Of a stretch of DNA of 64,000 nt, positions 30,386 through 41,111 are shown piece by piece. The notes under the pieces were generated by a model. It searched no databases and had not been told where the DNA came from. It saw only the letters and a list, made by a program, of their open reading frames with translations. A program made the translations under genes and the position numbers. Origin of the DNA: Afipia clevelandensis ATCC 49720 (GTDB lineage: Bacteria; Pseudomonadota; Alphaproteobacteria; Rhizobiales; Xanthobacteraceae); contig NZ_KB375281.1 of NCBI RefSeq assembly GCF_000336555.1, forward strand, positions 811,803 through 875,802, in the 5' to 3' direction. How positions within the stretch are numbered: position 1 is the stretch's first letter; every line of letters begins with the position of its first letter.

Positions 30386-31204
30386 TCAGCGCGTCCCGGT
30401 GGCGCGCTGCGGATCGCGCGCAAGCAACGTGCGCGTCGCGGCGGTCACATCGGCCTGCCGCATCAGGCTTTCGCCGACGAGGAAGGTGTTCATGCCGACG
30501 CGCGCCAGACGCGAGAGATCGTCGGGCGCGAAGATTCCGCTTTCGCCGACGCTGATGCGATCCTGCGGGATCAGCGGCGCGAGGTCTTCGCTGGTCTTGA
30601 GCGTGACCTCGAAGGTGCGCAGGTTGCGGTTGTTGACGCCGAGCAGCGGCGACTTCAGCTTCAGGGCGCGGTCGAGTTCTTCGCGGTTGTGAACTTCGAG
30701 CAGCACGTCCATGCCATGGGCGAAGGCAGCGTCCTCGATATCCTTGGCCACGGCGTCATCAAGCGCGGCCATGATGATGAGGATGCAGTCCGCGCCATGG
30801 GCGCGGGCTTCCGCGACCTGATAGGTGTCGTACATGAAATCCTTGCGCAGCACTGGCAGCGACACCGCCGCGCGTGCTGCGGTCATGAACGCCAGCGATC
30901 CCTGAAACGACGGCGTGTCGGTCAGCACCGAAAGACAGGCCGCGCCGCCGGCCTCATAGGCCTTCGCCAGCGCAGGCGGATCGAAGTGGGCGCGGATCAA
31001 TCCCTTGGATGGCGATGCCTTCTTGATTTCCGCGATCAGCGCGTAATCGCCATTGGCGTGTTTCGCGCGAATGGCCTTGGCGAAACCGCGCGGCGCCGGC
31101 GCCGCCTTGGCGCGCGCTTCAATCTCGCTCAGAGGAACGGCACGCTTTGCGGCGGCGATTTCCTCGCGCTTGTAGCTTTCGATTTTATCGAGGATGTCAG
31201 CCAA
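30386..31204 (-). CDS. trpC: Indole-3-glycerol phosphate synthase
   Basis: Ring-closing step of tryptophan synthesis on a TIM-barrel fold. Conserved blocks are [15 protein letters not shown] (catalytic Lys), [13 protein letters not shown] and [15 protein letters not shown] choose the TTG at 31204, which yields (M)[15 protein letters not shown], matching the normal start of the family, with GAGGAG 9 bases upstream. An ATG at 31225 overlapping the trpD stop would add seven residues. It gives 272 residues. Confidence 0.95.
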   Translation of the reverse strand: MADILDKIESYKREEIAAAKRAVPLSEIEARAKAAPAPRGFAKAIRAKHANGDYALIAEIKKASPSKGLIRAHFDPPALAKAYEAGGAACLSVLTDTPSFQGSLAFMTAARAAVSLPVLRKDFMYDTYQVAEARAHGADCILIIMAALDDAVAKDIEDAAFAHGMDVLLEVHNREELDRALKLKSPLLGVNNRNLRTFEVTLKTSEDLAPLIPQDRISVGESGIFAPDDLSRLARVGMNTFLVGESLMRQADVTAATRTLLARDPQRATGTR

Positions 31205-31217
31205 GGGTATGGGCTCC

Positions 31218-32231
31218 TCAAGCATTCGAGACGGCGACAAGGCGCGTCAGCCGGTCCGTCGCAGCCCCAGTGTCCAGCGCCTTGGTGCCGAGCGCAACGC
31301 CTTCCTTCAGATCCTTCGCCTTGCCGGCGACCACGAGGGCGGCGGCGGCATTGATCAGCGCGACATTGCGGTAAGCGTTCTGCTTGCCGTCCAGCACCTC
31401 GCGCAGCGCATTCGCATTGGCCTGCGCATCGCCACCCTTGAGTTCGGCTGCGGTGGCGCGCGGCAATCCGGCGTCTTCCGGCGTGACGTCGAAGGTGCGT
31501 ATGTTGCCGTTCTCAAGCGCCGCGACATGGGTCGGGCCGGTGAGGGTGATTTCGTCGAGGCCGTCCGAGCCATGCACGACCCAGACGGATTCCGCGCCGA
31601 GATTCTTCAGCACCTGCGCCAGCGGCTGCACCCAGTGCTTGGAGAACACGCCGACCATCTGCCGTTTCACGCCGGCGGGATTGGACAGCGGTCCGAGCAG
31701 GTTGAAGATGGTGCGGGTGGCAAGCTCAACCCGGGTCGGGCCGACATTCTTCATCGCCGGATGATGAGTCGGAGCGAACATGAAGCCGATTCCGGCCTCG
31801 GCGATACAGCGGCCGACGCCTTCCGGCGCGATGTTGATGTTGACGCCGAGGGCGGCGAGCGCATCAGCGGCGCCCGACTTCGACGACAGCGCGCGATTGC
31901 CATGCTTGGCGACCGGAACGCCGGTGCCCGCGAGAATGAAGGAGGCGCAGGTCGAGACGTTGACCGACCCCGATCCGTCGCCGCCGGTGCCGACGATGTC
32001 GACCGCATCGGCGGGCGCCTTCACCGTCAGCATCTTGGAACGCATCGCCGAGACCGCGCCGGTGATCTCGTCGACGGTCTCACCGCGCACGCGCAGGCCC
32101 ATCAGCAGCGCGCCCATCTGCGAAGGGGTCGCTTCGCCGGACATCACGCGGTCGAAAGCCGATGCGGCTTCGTCGCGCGTCAAGGCCGCGCCGGTCGCGA
32201 CCTTTCCGATAATGGCTTTCAGATCGTCCAT
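31218..32231 (-). CDS. trpD: Anthranilate phosphoribosyltransferase
   Basis: Joins anthranilate and PRPP in tryptophan synthesis. The PRPP-binding motif [15 protein letters not shown] (about residues 78-92) and [17 protein letters not shown] (about 105-121) are diagnostic. At 337 residues it is normal. No trpG lies beside it, in keeping with relatives that carry a fused trpEG elsewhere. The ATG follows the ppiD stop by one base, so the two are probably translationally coupled. Confidence 0.96.
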   Translation of the reverse strand: MDDLKAIIGKVATGAALTRDEAASAFDRVMSGEATPSQMGALLMGLRVRGETVDEITGAVSAMRSKMLTVKAPADAVDIVGTGGDGSGSVNVSTCASFILAGTGVPVAKHGNRALSSKSGAADALAALGVNINIAPEGVGRCIAEAGIGFMFAPTHHPAMKNVGPTRVELATRTIFNLLGPLSNPAGVKRQMVGVFSKHWVQPLAQVLKNLGAESVWVVHGSDGLDEITLTGPTHVAALENGNIRTFDVTPEDAGLPRATAAELKGGDAQANANALREVLDGKQNAYRNVALINAAAALVVAGKAKDLKEGVALGTKALDTGAATDRLTRLVAVSNA

Positions 32232-32232
32232 A

Positions 32233-34140
32233 TCACTGAGCCGAGGCCGCGCCGGTCGCCACGGCGAAGGCGTTCTGGTTGATGCTGACACCGATCTCGG
32301 TTTCGAGCTTGGCGATGTAGGCGGTGAGCTGTTCTTCCATTTCGGCGCGCCGCAGGTTATCGGTCAGCTTCTTGACGTCGTCGGATGCAAGATCGACGGG
32401 CGGCACGGCGATATCGGTCACCTTGAACACGATCCATTCGGTCGCGCCGTTGCCCTCGGTTTGGCCGACGCCATCCTTCGGCGTGCGGAACGCAGCCGCG
32501 ACGAGGCGCTCCGGGATGTCCTTGGCGTCGCTGTCGCGCTTGAACAGCTTCGCTGTTTCGACCTTCACACCGGCCGCGGCGGCTTCGGCGTCGAGGGTCG
32601 CTCCCTTTTCGATTTTGCCGACCATTTCAGCGGCCTTCGCGCGCAGGCGAGTCGCAATCTGCTCATCTTTCCAGCGAGCCTGGACCTGATCCTTCACTTC
32701 ATCCAGCGAGCGGTCACGCGATGGTGTCACGCCCAGAACGTCGAACCACAGTTCGCCGCCATTGTATTGCACCGGCTCGTTCTCGACGCCGATGTTGCTG
32801 GCGAAAGCCGGAGATACGACATCCACGCCCTGCGGCAGGCCGGTCACGGGCTTGCCATCCGGTCCACGGCCGGAGCGGTCGACGGCTTCGATGGTGGTCG
32901 CCTTCAGCCCGAGCTTCTGGGCGGCTTCGGCGATGTTCGCGCCGCCGCCGCGTTCGTCCTCGATCTTGTTGCGCAGGTCCTGCATCTGGGTGCGGGCGCG
33001 ATCGAGCGCCATTTCGCGCTTGATCGCCGGCGCGACGCTCTCGAACGATGGGTTTGTGCCGGGCTCGACCTTGGTGACCTTCAGCAGGGCCGTGGTCAGC
33101 GCGCCTTTGACCGGTTCGCTGACCGTGTTCGGCGCCAGCGCAAATGCGGCGTCCGCGAGCGCGCTGTCGCCGATGGATGATTTGGCGACCGTGCCGAGGT
33201 CGATGTCGGCGGTGGTCAGCTTGCGCTCCTTGGCGAGGTCCTCGAAGGACGTTCCGGCCTTGATGCGTTCGCTCGCGGCCTTCGCCTCGTCGGCGTTCGG
33301 GAACGGGATCTGCAGCACCTGACGGCGCTCTGGCGTCGCATAGCGTTCGCGGCGCTGCTCGAATACCTTCTTTGCGTCATCATCCGAGATGGTAATCGAT
33401 TTGGCGAACTCATCCGGCGTCAACGCCAGCATCGCGATCTTGCGATATTCCGGCGCGCGGAAAAGCTGCTTGCGATCCTCGAAATAGGCGGCGAGCGCTT
33501 CCGGCGAGGGCGGGTCGATCGTCCCGGCCTGCGCGGCGGTGAGCCTCACGTAGTTGGCGGAACGCTGCTCGTTCTGGAAGCGGACCAGTGCTTCGATCTG
33601 GGTCTTCGGCGGCTCAAGCCCGGCGACGATCGTGCCGGTCAACTGGCGGCGCAATGCGACCTTCCGCTGTTCGGCAATATAGCGCTGCTCGGTGTAGCCA
33701 GCCTGACGGATGAGCTGGACAAATCGCTCATGCTCGAACTTGCCATCGAGGCCCTTGAAGTTCGGGTCGTTCTGGATGGCTCGCACGATGTCGGCGTCGG
33801 ACTGCCCAAGGCCCATGTTGCGTACCGTCTCGTCCACGGCAGCGTCCGCAATGACATCCTGCAGCACCTGGCGGTCGAGACCGAACTGGCGCGCCTGCTC
33901 GGCGGTCAGCGGACGGCCGAAGCGGCGGCTGATCTGCTGCAGCCGGTCCGTGAACAGGTTGCGGAATTGCTCGGTGGTGATCTCGGTGCTGCCGATCTTG
34001 GCCAGTGAGGACTGTCCGAAGCCTTTGAAAATGTCGGCGATGCCCCAGATGCCGAAACTGATAATCAGCACGCCGAACATGACGGACATAACCGTCTTGC
34101 CGAGCCAATTCGATGAGGCTTTACGCATTCCTCGGAGCAT
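32233..34140 (-). CDS. ppiD: Membrane-anchored peptidyl-prolyl isomerase, PpiD/SurA type
   Basis: Inner-membrane periplasmic chaperone for exported proteins. A short cytoplasmic N-terminus is followed by one membrane helix (about residues 15-35), a SurA_N-like helical domain (about 40-190) and a PpiC-type parvulin domain (about 255-360). A second chaperone-like lobe reaches residue 635. PpiD of E. coli has 623 residues. I start at ATG 34140; a second ATG lies four codons in. It leads the ppiD-trpD-trpC-moaC-moeA run. Confidence 0.9.
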   Translation of the reverse strand: MLRGMRKASSNWLGKTVMSVMFGVLIISFGIWGIADIFKGFGQSSLAKIGSTEITTEQFRNLFTDRLQQISRRFGRPLTAEQARQFGLDRQVLQDVIADAAVDETVRNMGLGQSDADIVRAIQNDPNFKGLDGKFEHERFVQLIRQAGYTEQRYIAEQRKVALRRQLTGTIVAGLEPPKTQIEALVRFQNEQRSANYVRLTAAQAGTIDPPSPEALAAYFEDRKQLFRAPEYRKIAMLALTPDEFAKSITISDDDAKKVFEQRRERYATPERRQVLQIPFPNADEAKAASERIKAGTSFEDLAKERKLTTADIDLGTVAKSSIGDSALADAAFALAPNTVSEPVKGALTTALLKVTKVEPGTNPSFESVAPAIKREMALDRARTQMQDLRNKIEDERGGGANIAEAAQKLGLKATTIEAVDRSGRGPDGKPVTGLPQGVDVVSPAFASNIGVENEPVQYNGGELWFDVLGVTPSRDRSLDEVKDQVQARWKDEQIATRLRAKAAEMVGKIEKGATLDAEAAAAGVKVETAKLFKRDSDAKDIPERLVAAAFRTPKDGVGQTEGNGATEWIVFKVTDIAVPPVDLASDDVKKLTDNLRRAEMEEQLTAYIAKLETEIGVSINQNAFAVATGAASAQ

Positions 34141-34271
34141 GGGTCCAACTTGATGTTCGGGGGGTGGGGCGGTTCGCCACGGAGGCGTTACCGCGTTGTT
34201 TCGCCAACATATAAAGGGGTGCCGGTTCCCTAGCAACCTTGCTGGTGGCGACGCATCGGCGCGGTTAACGG

Positions 34272-34315
34272 GCATCATCCCCGAAAATGGGAACCGCTTT
34301 CGGATAGGATCATGT
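34272..34315. repeat. Degenerate palindromic repeat between ppiD and tpiA
   Basis: CCGAAA (34281-34286) and TTTCGG (34298-34303) form the inner stem, and CATCATCC and GGATCATG form an imperfect outer stem. It resembles a dispersed Hyphomicrobiales palindrome (GATCC.GAAAA.TGG.AACCG.TTTCGG..GATCATG) that I recall from related genomes. The divergent 272-base gap also holds the perfect palindrome TCACATGTGA (34395-34404) just before tpiA. Confidence 0.55.
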
Positions 34316-34412
34316 CAATCGGGGTGTGTCGTGTGGAAATATGGCGTCGGAACTGGCGTCTCTGGAGCGCCTCTGCTAGCGCAAATCACCCCATTCACAT
34401 GTGAGATGAAGA

Positions 34413-35168
34413 ATGACCGACACGCGCCGTCCGCTGATCGCGGGGAACTGGAAGATGAACGGCCTCAAGGCCTCGGCGAATGAACTGGCCGCTATCGGGC
34501 AGGGCGCGGAAAGGGTCTGGCGCAAGGCTGACCTTCTGATTTGCCCGCCGGCGACGCTGCTGTTCACCTCCGCGGCCATTGTGATCGGCTCGAAGGTCGC
34601 CATCGGCGCGCAGGACTGCCACCCCGCCGCTTCCGGTGCGCATACCGGCGATCTTTCGGCTGAAATGCTGGCGGATGCCGGCGCAACCGCGATCATTGTC
34701 GGCCATTCCGAGCGCCGCACCGATCATCACGAAACCGACGCGCTGGTCCGCGCCAAGGCCGAGGCGGCGTGGCGCGCCGGCCTCGTCGCCATCGTCTGCG
34801 TGGGGGAGACGCAGGCCGAACGCGACGCCGGGAAAACCCTCGATGTGGTCGGGCAGCAGCTTGCCGGTTCGGTGCCCGACGGGGCAACGGCCGCCAATCT
34901 GGTCGTCGCCTATGAGCCGGTCTGGGCGATTGGAACCGGGCGGACGCCGACCGCCAAGGATGTTGAGGAAGTCCATGGGTTTATCCGTGATCGGCTCAAG
35001 GATCGGTTCAGCGCCGAGGGTGCCGCGATCCGGATTCTTTACGGCGGCTCGGTCAAACCCTCGAATGCGGCCGAACTGATGGCGGTTGCCAATGTCGACG
35101 GTGCCCTGGTGGGTGGCGCTAGCCTGAAAGCGGTTGATTTCCTTGCGATTGCGGCCGCGTGCCCCTAA
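34413..35168 (+). CDS. tpiA: Triosephosphate isomerase
   Basis: Interconverts dihydroxyacetone phosphate and glyceraldehyde 3-phosphate. Catalytic residues are visible: Lys in AGNWKMNG (about residue 13), His in IVGHSERR (about 95) and Glu in [11 protein letters not shown] (about 168), plus the phosphate loop [10 protein letters not shown]. At 251 residues it is typical. It starts the tpiA-secG-pyrG-kdsA-eno stretch of central metabolic genes. Confidence 0.98.
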   Translation: MTDTRRPLIAGNWKMNGLKASANELAAIGQGAERVWRKADLLICPPATLLFTSAAIVIGSKVAIGAQDCHPAASGAHTGDLSAEMLADAGATAIIVGHSERRTDHHETDALVRAKAEAAWRAGLVAIVCVGETQAERDAGKTLDVVGQQLAGSVPDGATAANLVVAYEPVWAIGTGRTPTAKDVEEVHGFIRDRLKDRFSAEGAAIRILYGGSVKPSNAAELMAVANVDGALVGGASLKAVDFLAIAAACP

Positions 35169-35303
35169 ATCACCCACGCCCCTGAGCGGTCTGTCCGGGG
35201 GTGGCAATCACCCCCGCAATCGTGTACAGACCGCGCAACTTCAACCCCCGCAAGCGCGTATCGCCCGGCTGCCCGGAGCGACCGTTTGTGACGGAAGGTA
35301 ACG

Positions 35304-35693
35304 ATGCAGACCGTCATTATCGTCATTCATCTCATGCTCGTGCTCGGCCTGATCGGCGTCGTGCTGCTGCAGCGTTCCGAAGGCGGTGGCCTTGGGATCG
35401 GCGGCGGTGGCGGAGGCGGCTTCATGTCCAGCCGCGGCACGACCAACCTGCTGACCCGCACCACCGCGATTCTTGCGACAGGCTTCTTCATCACCAGCCT
35501 GTTCCTGTCGTGGCTGGCGAACTACGAGCGCAAGCCGGCGTCGATCATCAACTCGACCAGTCCGGCGCCGATCTCCCAGCCGGGCAGCGCGCCGCAGGCG
35601 CCGGTCGGCGGTTTGCTCGACTCGCTCAAGAAGCCGGACGCACCGGCCGCACCTTCGGCTCCCGCAGCACCACAGGCGCCGCAGTCGAAGTAA
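35304..35693 (+). CDS. secG: Preprotein translocase subunit SecG
   Basis: Small inner-membrane subunit of the SecYEG export channel. Two hydrophobic helices (about residues 3-20 and 52-70) flank a glycine-rich loop (GGGLGIGGGGGGGFMSSRGT), as in the family. The C-terminal 55 residues are rich in Pro and Ala and extend the chain to 129 residues. GGAAGG precedes the ATG. Confidence 0.95.
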   Translation: MQTVIIVIHLMLVLGLIGVVLLQRSEGGGLGIGGGGGGGFMSSRGTTNLLTRTTAILATGFFITSLFLSWLANYERKPASIINSTSPAPISQPGSAPQAPVGGLLDSLKKPDAPAAPSAPAAPQAPQSK

Positions 35694-35787
35694 TCCAGAC
35701 AAATGCTGTGCAGTCATGCGTGAGCCGCTTGCCTGCACATCTGAGAATTGCCTTCCAAGTACCTGACTGAACTTCCATATCAGGACT

Positions 35788-35834
35788 ACCCACAGCGCAC
35801 CGGAATCCCGGCGCGCGCGTGGGTTTCGTTTTGC
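35788..35834 (+). terminator. secG terminator
   Basis: ACCCAC (35788-35793) pairs with GTGGGT (35819-35824), and GCGC blocks inside extend the stem imperfectly. TTCGTTTTG follows. It separates secG from pyrG. Confidence 0.65.
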
Positions 35835-35861
35835 GAATCACACCGGCGGAGCTAAAGGTAG

Positions 35862-37499
<1,638 letters not shown>

Positions 37500-37545
37500 T
37501 CGGGCGGAACTGGCGCGTACGGGCCTGCCTGTCTCGGGAAGCGCA

Positions 37546-38397
37546 ATGACTGATGACGAGCACCGACCATCGGCAAAAGGCTCCGTACCCAAAGTCGGCG
37601 CGGTAAGCACGAGGTCCGAGCGGGAACAGACGGACACGGCAAGGCCGTGGGGGCCGTCACCATCGCAACCGCCCCAATCCGCCGATCAGACACACCACCC
37701 ACACAGTTCGGGGCGCTGGCATCGCTCGCGGCTGGCCTCGATGGTGTTCGCGTGTCTTCTTCTCGCGGGCGTGCTCATCCCCGCCTATCAGGAACTCTCG
37801 ACGCCAGGAGCGTGGTCATACTGGAAGGAGTTCTTCGGCTCGCCCAGCATGACTGCGACGGCCGTGACCACGGCGGACGGCCGCAAGGCGCTCGCCATCG
37901 ACGGGCGGATCGGGCCTGCCTCGGCAAGCTGGTTTCGAGATCGACTCGATGCGGCGAAGCTGGGGAGCGGCGATGTGGTCTTCCTATCCTCGCCGGGCGG
38001 CTCGCTCGATCAGGGATTGATCATGGGCGCGGTGGTGCGGTCACGCGGTTTGACCACGGTGGTGGGGAGGGTGGATTCCGCCGGGCGTCCGCAACCGGCG
38101 CGCTGCGCCAGCGCCTGCGTGTTCGTTTTTGCAGGCGGGAAAATCCGCGAGGCCTTGCCGCGCTCCATGCTCGGCGTCCACCAGTTCAGCACGACCGGCG
38201 CCAAAGGCGAGGAATCGGCGGGCGATCTTGTGTCGCGCACCCAGCGCACCACCGGCATTATCCTCGATTACATGACACGGATGGGCATCTCGCCCTCGAT
38301 CATGCAGGCGATGACGGCGAGCAAGGACATCCGCTGGCTGACCGAGAAGGAAGCCTTCGAGATGAACCTGGTAACGGCGCGCTACTCCGGAAGCTGA
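37546..38397 (+). CDS. Membrane-anchored ClpP/crotonase-fold protein (COG3904-like)
   Basis: This 283-residue protein has a hydrophilic N-terminus of about 60 residues, one membrane helix (about 64-82) and a periplasmic domain. The domain reads like the ClpP/SppA fold: FLSSPGGSLDQGLIMG (about 147-162, oxyanion-type glycine loop), then ARCASACVFVFAGG with a Ser between two Cys in the place of the nucleophile, then GVHQF. COG3904-type predicted periplasmic proteins share this pattern. The two Cys may form a disulfide. Whether it is a protease is not shown. It is tail-to-tail with the PAAR-like gene. Confidence 0.7.
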   Translation: MTDDEHRPSAKGSVPKVGAVSTRSEREQTDTARPWGPSPSQPPQSADQTHHPHSSGRWHRSRLASMVFACLLLAGVLIPAYQELSTPGAWSYWKEFFGSPSMTATAVTTADGRKALAIDGRIGPASASWFRDRLDAAKLGSGDVVFLSSPGGSLDQGLIMGAVVRSRGLTTVVGRVDSAGRPQPARCASACVFVFAGGKIREALPRSMLGVHQFSTTGAKGEESAGDLVSRTQRTTGIILDYMTRMGISPSIMQAMTASKDIRWLTEKEAFEMNLVTARYSGS

Positions 38398-38398
38398 C

Positions 38399-38716
38399 TT
38401 ACTTCGGACATCCCGAGGTTTGATCGCCGGTTCGGGCTGCGGGCTTGCTGTTGATATAGACGCCACCCGCGCCGCCGACCACAACCCCGCCGCAGCCTGT
38501 CTTGCCGCTCAACACGGCGGCGGGCTTGCCGTTGATGAAGACGTTCGGCGATCCCTCGACAATCACGCTGCCGTCGCTCGTGGTGTCGCCCTGACGTGCC
38601 GCAGCTTTGCCATTGATGGTCACGCCAGTGGCGCCGCCTGTGATAACGCCCGTCTGGGCATTGGCGGATAACGGCAGCGTGGCGGCGATCAGCATTGGGC
38701 AAATCATTATCCGCAT
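38399..38716 (-). CDS. Small exported PAAR-like repeat protein
   Basis: A 105-residue protein with a signal peptide (about residues 1-20, cleavage after LSANA). It then has three repeats of a GxxxINGKPAAR-GD pattern: GVTINGKAAARQGD, NVFINGKPAAVLSG and GVYINSKPAARTGD. This is the PAAR repeat consensus of type VI secretion spike tips, but such tips normally lack a Sec signal and no secretion genes are nearby. GAGG precedes the ATG. Two Cys lie in the mature part (CGG and the C-terminal SGCPK). Its function is unknown; a secreted beta-helical cone is inference. Confidence 0.75.
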   Translation of the reverse strand: MRIMICPMLIAATLPLSANAQTGVITGGATGVTINGKAAARQGDTTSDGSVIVEGSPNVFINGKPAAVLSGKTGCGGVVVGGAGGVYINSKPAARTGDQTSGCPK

Positions 38717-38817
38717 GGCGAACCTCGCATGGAGCGCATGATGAACGGGCGCTTGATCGGCAGACAGGCGCAGGCGACTATACGCCAGACCGGGAGCACC
38801 TGCATAATCCCGTCGCG

Positions 38818-38870
38818 TTATCGAGCGAAGCGTACCGGTTCGCTTGAAGAGCGCGCATCAAACATCAGTC
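38818..38870. repeat. Possible degenerate palindromic repeat before NIPSNAP gene
   Basis: ATCGAGCGAAGCGTACCGG followed by TTCGCTTGAAGAGCGCGC contains the inverted pair AGCGAA (38824-38829) and TTCGCT (38839-38844). It resembles an intergenic repeat I recall from Bradyrhizobium genomes (GCGAAGTGGATACCGGTTCGCGTGAAG). It lies in the 200-base divergent gap between the PAAR-like and NIPSNAP genes. Confidence 0.4.
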
Positions 38871-38916
38871 GGCGCTGTTCGCGCGCCGGTTCAATCAAGA
38901 AGAAAGGCAAGTGACC

Positions 38917-39243
38917 ATGATTCTCGAAATGCGTGTCTATCGCTGTCTGCCCGGAAGGCTTCCGAATCTTCTGAAGCGCTTTGAGAACCACACGCTGAAA
39001 ATCTGGGACAAACATGGCATCCGTCAGGCCGGCTTTTTCACCACGGTGATCGGCCAGTCCCATCAGGAATTGACCTATTTTCTGAAATGGGATTCGCTTG
39101 CCGAGCGCGAGCAGAAGTGGACCGCGTTCATGAGCGACCCGGCCTGGCTGACCGCGCGGTCTGACAGCGAGAAGGACGGTCAGATCGTCGAAAATATCGT
39201 CAGCCAGATTTTGACGCCGACAGCTTTCTCTGCGGTGAAGTGA
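38917..39243 (+). CDS. NIPSNAP family protein
   Basis: A 108-residue ferredoxin-like alpha/beta barrel protein. The motifs ILEMRVYRCLPGRLPNLLKRF at the N-terminus and YFLKWDSLAEREQKWTAFMSDPAW later are typical of NIPSNAP domains. Biochemical roles of bacterial NIPSNAP proteins are mostly unknown. ATG 38917 is preferred over GTG 38911 because AGAAAGG lies 9 bases before it. The VOC gene starts 20 bases downstream, so both are probably one transcript. Confidence 0.85.
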   Translation: MILEMRVYRCLPGRLPNLLKRFENHTLKIWDKHGIRQAGFFTTVIGQSHQELTYFLKWDSLAEREQKWTAFMSDPAWLTARSDSEKDGQIVENIVSQILTPTAFSAVK

Positions 39244-39263
39244 GGGCGCATCGCGCATCCAGC

Positions 39264-40136
39264 ATGGCTCGCGGTCTCGATCATATCGTTCATGCCGTCG
39301 GCGATCTTGATGCGGCTGCGGATTTCTATTCCCGCGCCGGCTTCAAGGTCGGCGCGCGCAACAAGCATCCGTGGGGCACGCACAATCATGTGGTGCAGTT
39401 CCCCGGTTTCTTCATCGAAGTGCTGACCGTCGCCGAGCCTGAAAAGCTCGGTGATGACGGCCTCTCGCAGCACTTCGGGATTCCCGGCCGCGACGCGATC
39501 GGACGCGGCAACGGCTTTGCGATGCTGGTGCTGGAGAGCACCGACAGCGAGGCGGATGTCGCTGACTTTGCGCGGCAGGGCATCGGCATCTCAAAGGTGT
39601 TGCCGTTTTCGCGTCAGGCCGTGTTGCCTGATGGCAGCGCGACCACGGTGGGGTTCTCGCTGGTCTTTGCGAAAGATACCCTGTCGCCCGACACGACGTT
39701 CTTCACCTGCAGGCAGCAGAATCCGGCGGCGTTCTGGAAGCCGGATTTTCAGCAGCACCCGAACGGCGCAAGTGGCGTCCTCGGAGCAGTGCTGGTCGCG
39801 GAGAATCCGGCCGATCATCACATCTTCCTTGAGGCTTTCACCGGCGTTCGCGATCTGCATTCGAGTTCGCTGGGCGTTTCTGCAAAGACGCCGCGGGGCG
39901 ATATCGAGATCATGGACCCCGTTGCGTTCCGCGATCGGTTCGGTGACGTGGCCAAACAAACCGGCGAGGGCATGTCTTTAAAGGCGCTGCGGCTTGCGGT
40001 TCCGGACCTCGGAGCACTTGAAAGCGCATTGAGGCTTGGAGGGGTGACCTCGCACCGGAGCGGCGGCCGGGTCGTGGTCCCGCCACAGGCCGCCCTCGGT
40101 GCAACCCTGATATTCGAGGCTTCGGCCCAGATTTGA
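39264..40136 (+). CDS. VOC (glyoxalase-like) superfamily protein
   Basis: A 290-residue protein with two consecutive beta-alpha-beta-beta-beta modules. The first starts GLDHIVHAVGDLDAAADFYSR and has its metal-binding His at residue 5 or so and Glu in FFIEVLTV. The second includes GAVLVAENPADHHIFLEAF. It best fits the glyoxalase_3-like group. The substrate is unknown; cotranscription with a NIPSNAP gene hints at small-molecule metabolism. The ATG at 39264 is used; the frame opens at a GTG at 39240. Confidence 0.82.
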   Translation: MARGLDHIVHAVGDLDAAADFYSRAGFKVGARNKHPWGTHNHVVQFPGFFIEVLTVAEPEKLGDDGLSQHFGIPGRDAIGRGNGFAMLVLESTDSEADVADFARQGIGISKVLPFSRQAVLPDGSATTVGFSLVFAKDTLSPDTTFFTCRQQNPAAFWKPDFQQHPNGASGVLGAVLVAENPADHHIFLEAFTGVRDLHSSSLGVSAKTPRGDIEIMDPVAFRDRFGDVAKQTGEGMSLKALRLAVPDLGALESALRLGGVTSHRSGGRVVVPPQAALGATLIFEASAQI

Positions 40137-40202
40137 CGGAGCGGACTTGATCGGGCATTGCCTCACCGGCATGGTCAGCCGCTTCCAGCAAAGGGATATG
40201 CC

Positions 40203-41051
40203 TTGAACGCCCCAATTTCAGCCGCCCCGGTGGTGTCCGCAGGCACCGTCACATTCGGCAATACGCTGCCGCTCGCGGTGATCGCGGGACCGTGCCAGTT
40301 GGAAAGCCGGGCGCATGCGCTGGAGACGGCTCAGGCTCTGAAAGAGATCGCCGCGCGTCTCGGCATCGGGTTGGTTTACAAAACGTCTTTCGACAAGGCG
40401 AACCGCACCAGCGCCTCCGGCGCGCGGGGTATCGGCCTCGACAAGGCGCTGCCGATCTTTGCTGAGATCAAATCGTCGCTCGGTCTGCCGGTGCTGACCG
40501 ATGTGCATGAGATCGACCAGTGCGAGCGTGTCGCCGACGCCGTGGACATTCTGCAAATCCCGGCCTTCCTGTGCCGCCAGACCGATTTGCTGCTCGCAGC
40601 CGCTGCGACCGGCAAGATCGTCAATGTGAAGAAGGGCCAGTTCCTCGCGCCTTGGGACATGGCCAATGTCGTCGCCAAGGTGACCGGCGGCGGCAATCCG
40701 AATGTGCTGGTGACCGAGCGCGGCGCATCCTTCGGTTACAACACGCTGGTGTCCGATATGCGCGCGCTGCCGATCTTGGCGCGCACCACGGGCGCGCCGG
40801 TGATCTTCGATGCGACGCATTCAGTGCAGCAACCTGGCGGCAAGGGCAGTTCGTCGGGGGGCGAGCGTGAATTTGTGCCGGTGCTGGCGCGGGCGGCGGT
40901 CGCGGTCGGCGTTGCAGGCGTATTTATCGAGACGCATCCCGATCCGGACAATGCGCCGTCGGACGGCCCGAACATGGTGCCGCTGAAGGATTTTGAATCG
41001 CTTGTGAAGACTTTGATGAATTTTGACGCTGTCGCGAAGTCGAAAGCGTGA
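40203..41051 (+). CDS. kdsA: 3-deoxy-8-phosphooctulonate synthase (KDO 8-P synthase)
   Basis: Condenses phosphoenolpyruvate and arabinose 5-phosphate to KDO 8-phosphate for the lipopolysaccharide core. Blocks [37 protein letters not shown] and [18 protein letters not shown] are diagnostic. The start is a TTG at 40203 preceded by AAAGGGA; an ATG at 40198 is out of frame. It gives 282 residues, the usual size. A Cys-independent or metal-dependent class cannot be assigned safely by eye. Confidence 0.95.
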   Translation: MNAPISAAPVVSAGTVTFGNTLPLAVIAGPCQLESRAHALETAQALKEIAARLGIGLVYKTSFDKANRTSASGARGIGLDKALPIFAEIKSSLGLPVLTDVHEIDQCERVADAVDILQIPAFLCRQTDLLLAAAATGKIVNVKKGQFLAPWDMANVVAKVTGGGNPNVLVTERGASFGYNTLVSDMRALPILARTTGAPVIFDATHSVQQPGGKGSSSGGEREFVPVLARAAVAVGVAGVFIETHPDPDNAPSDGPNMVPLKDFESLVKTLMNFDAVAKSKA

Positions 41052-41111
41052 CGGCCCCAATATAGCAACGAAAACATAAGGGCCGCGATCAACGCGGCAT
41101 CCGCCAGACCG

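Noticed and set aside
29882-31354. A 490-codon plus-strand frame opposite moaC and trpC
   Set aside because: It spans parts of several conserved minus-strand genes and has shadow-like composition.
38399-38716. A type VI secretion locus around the PAAR-like gene
   Set aside because: No VgrG, Hcp, sheath or effector gene is seen within reach, and the protein has a Sec signal.
38729-38914. A 61-codon plus-strand frame before the NIPSNAP gene
   Set aside because: It runs through a probable intergenic repeat, is Arg/Ser-rich and has no convincing ribosome-binding site.
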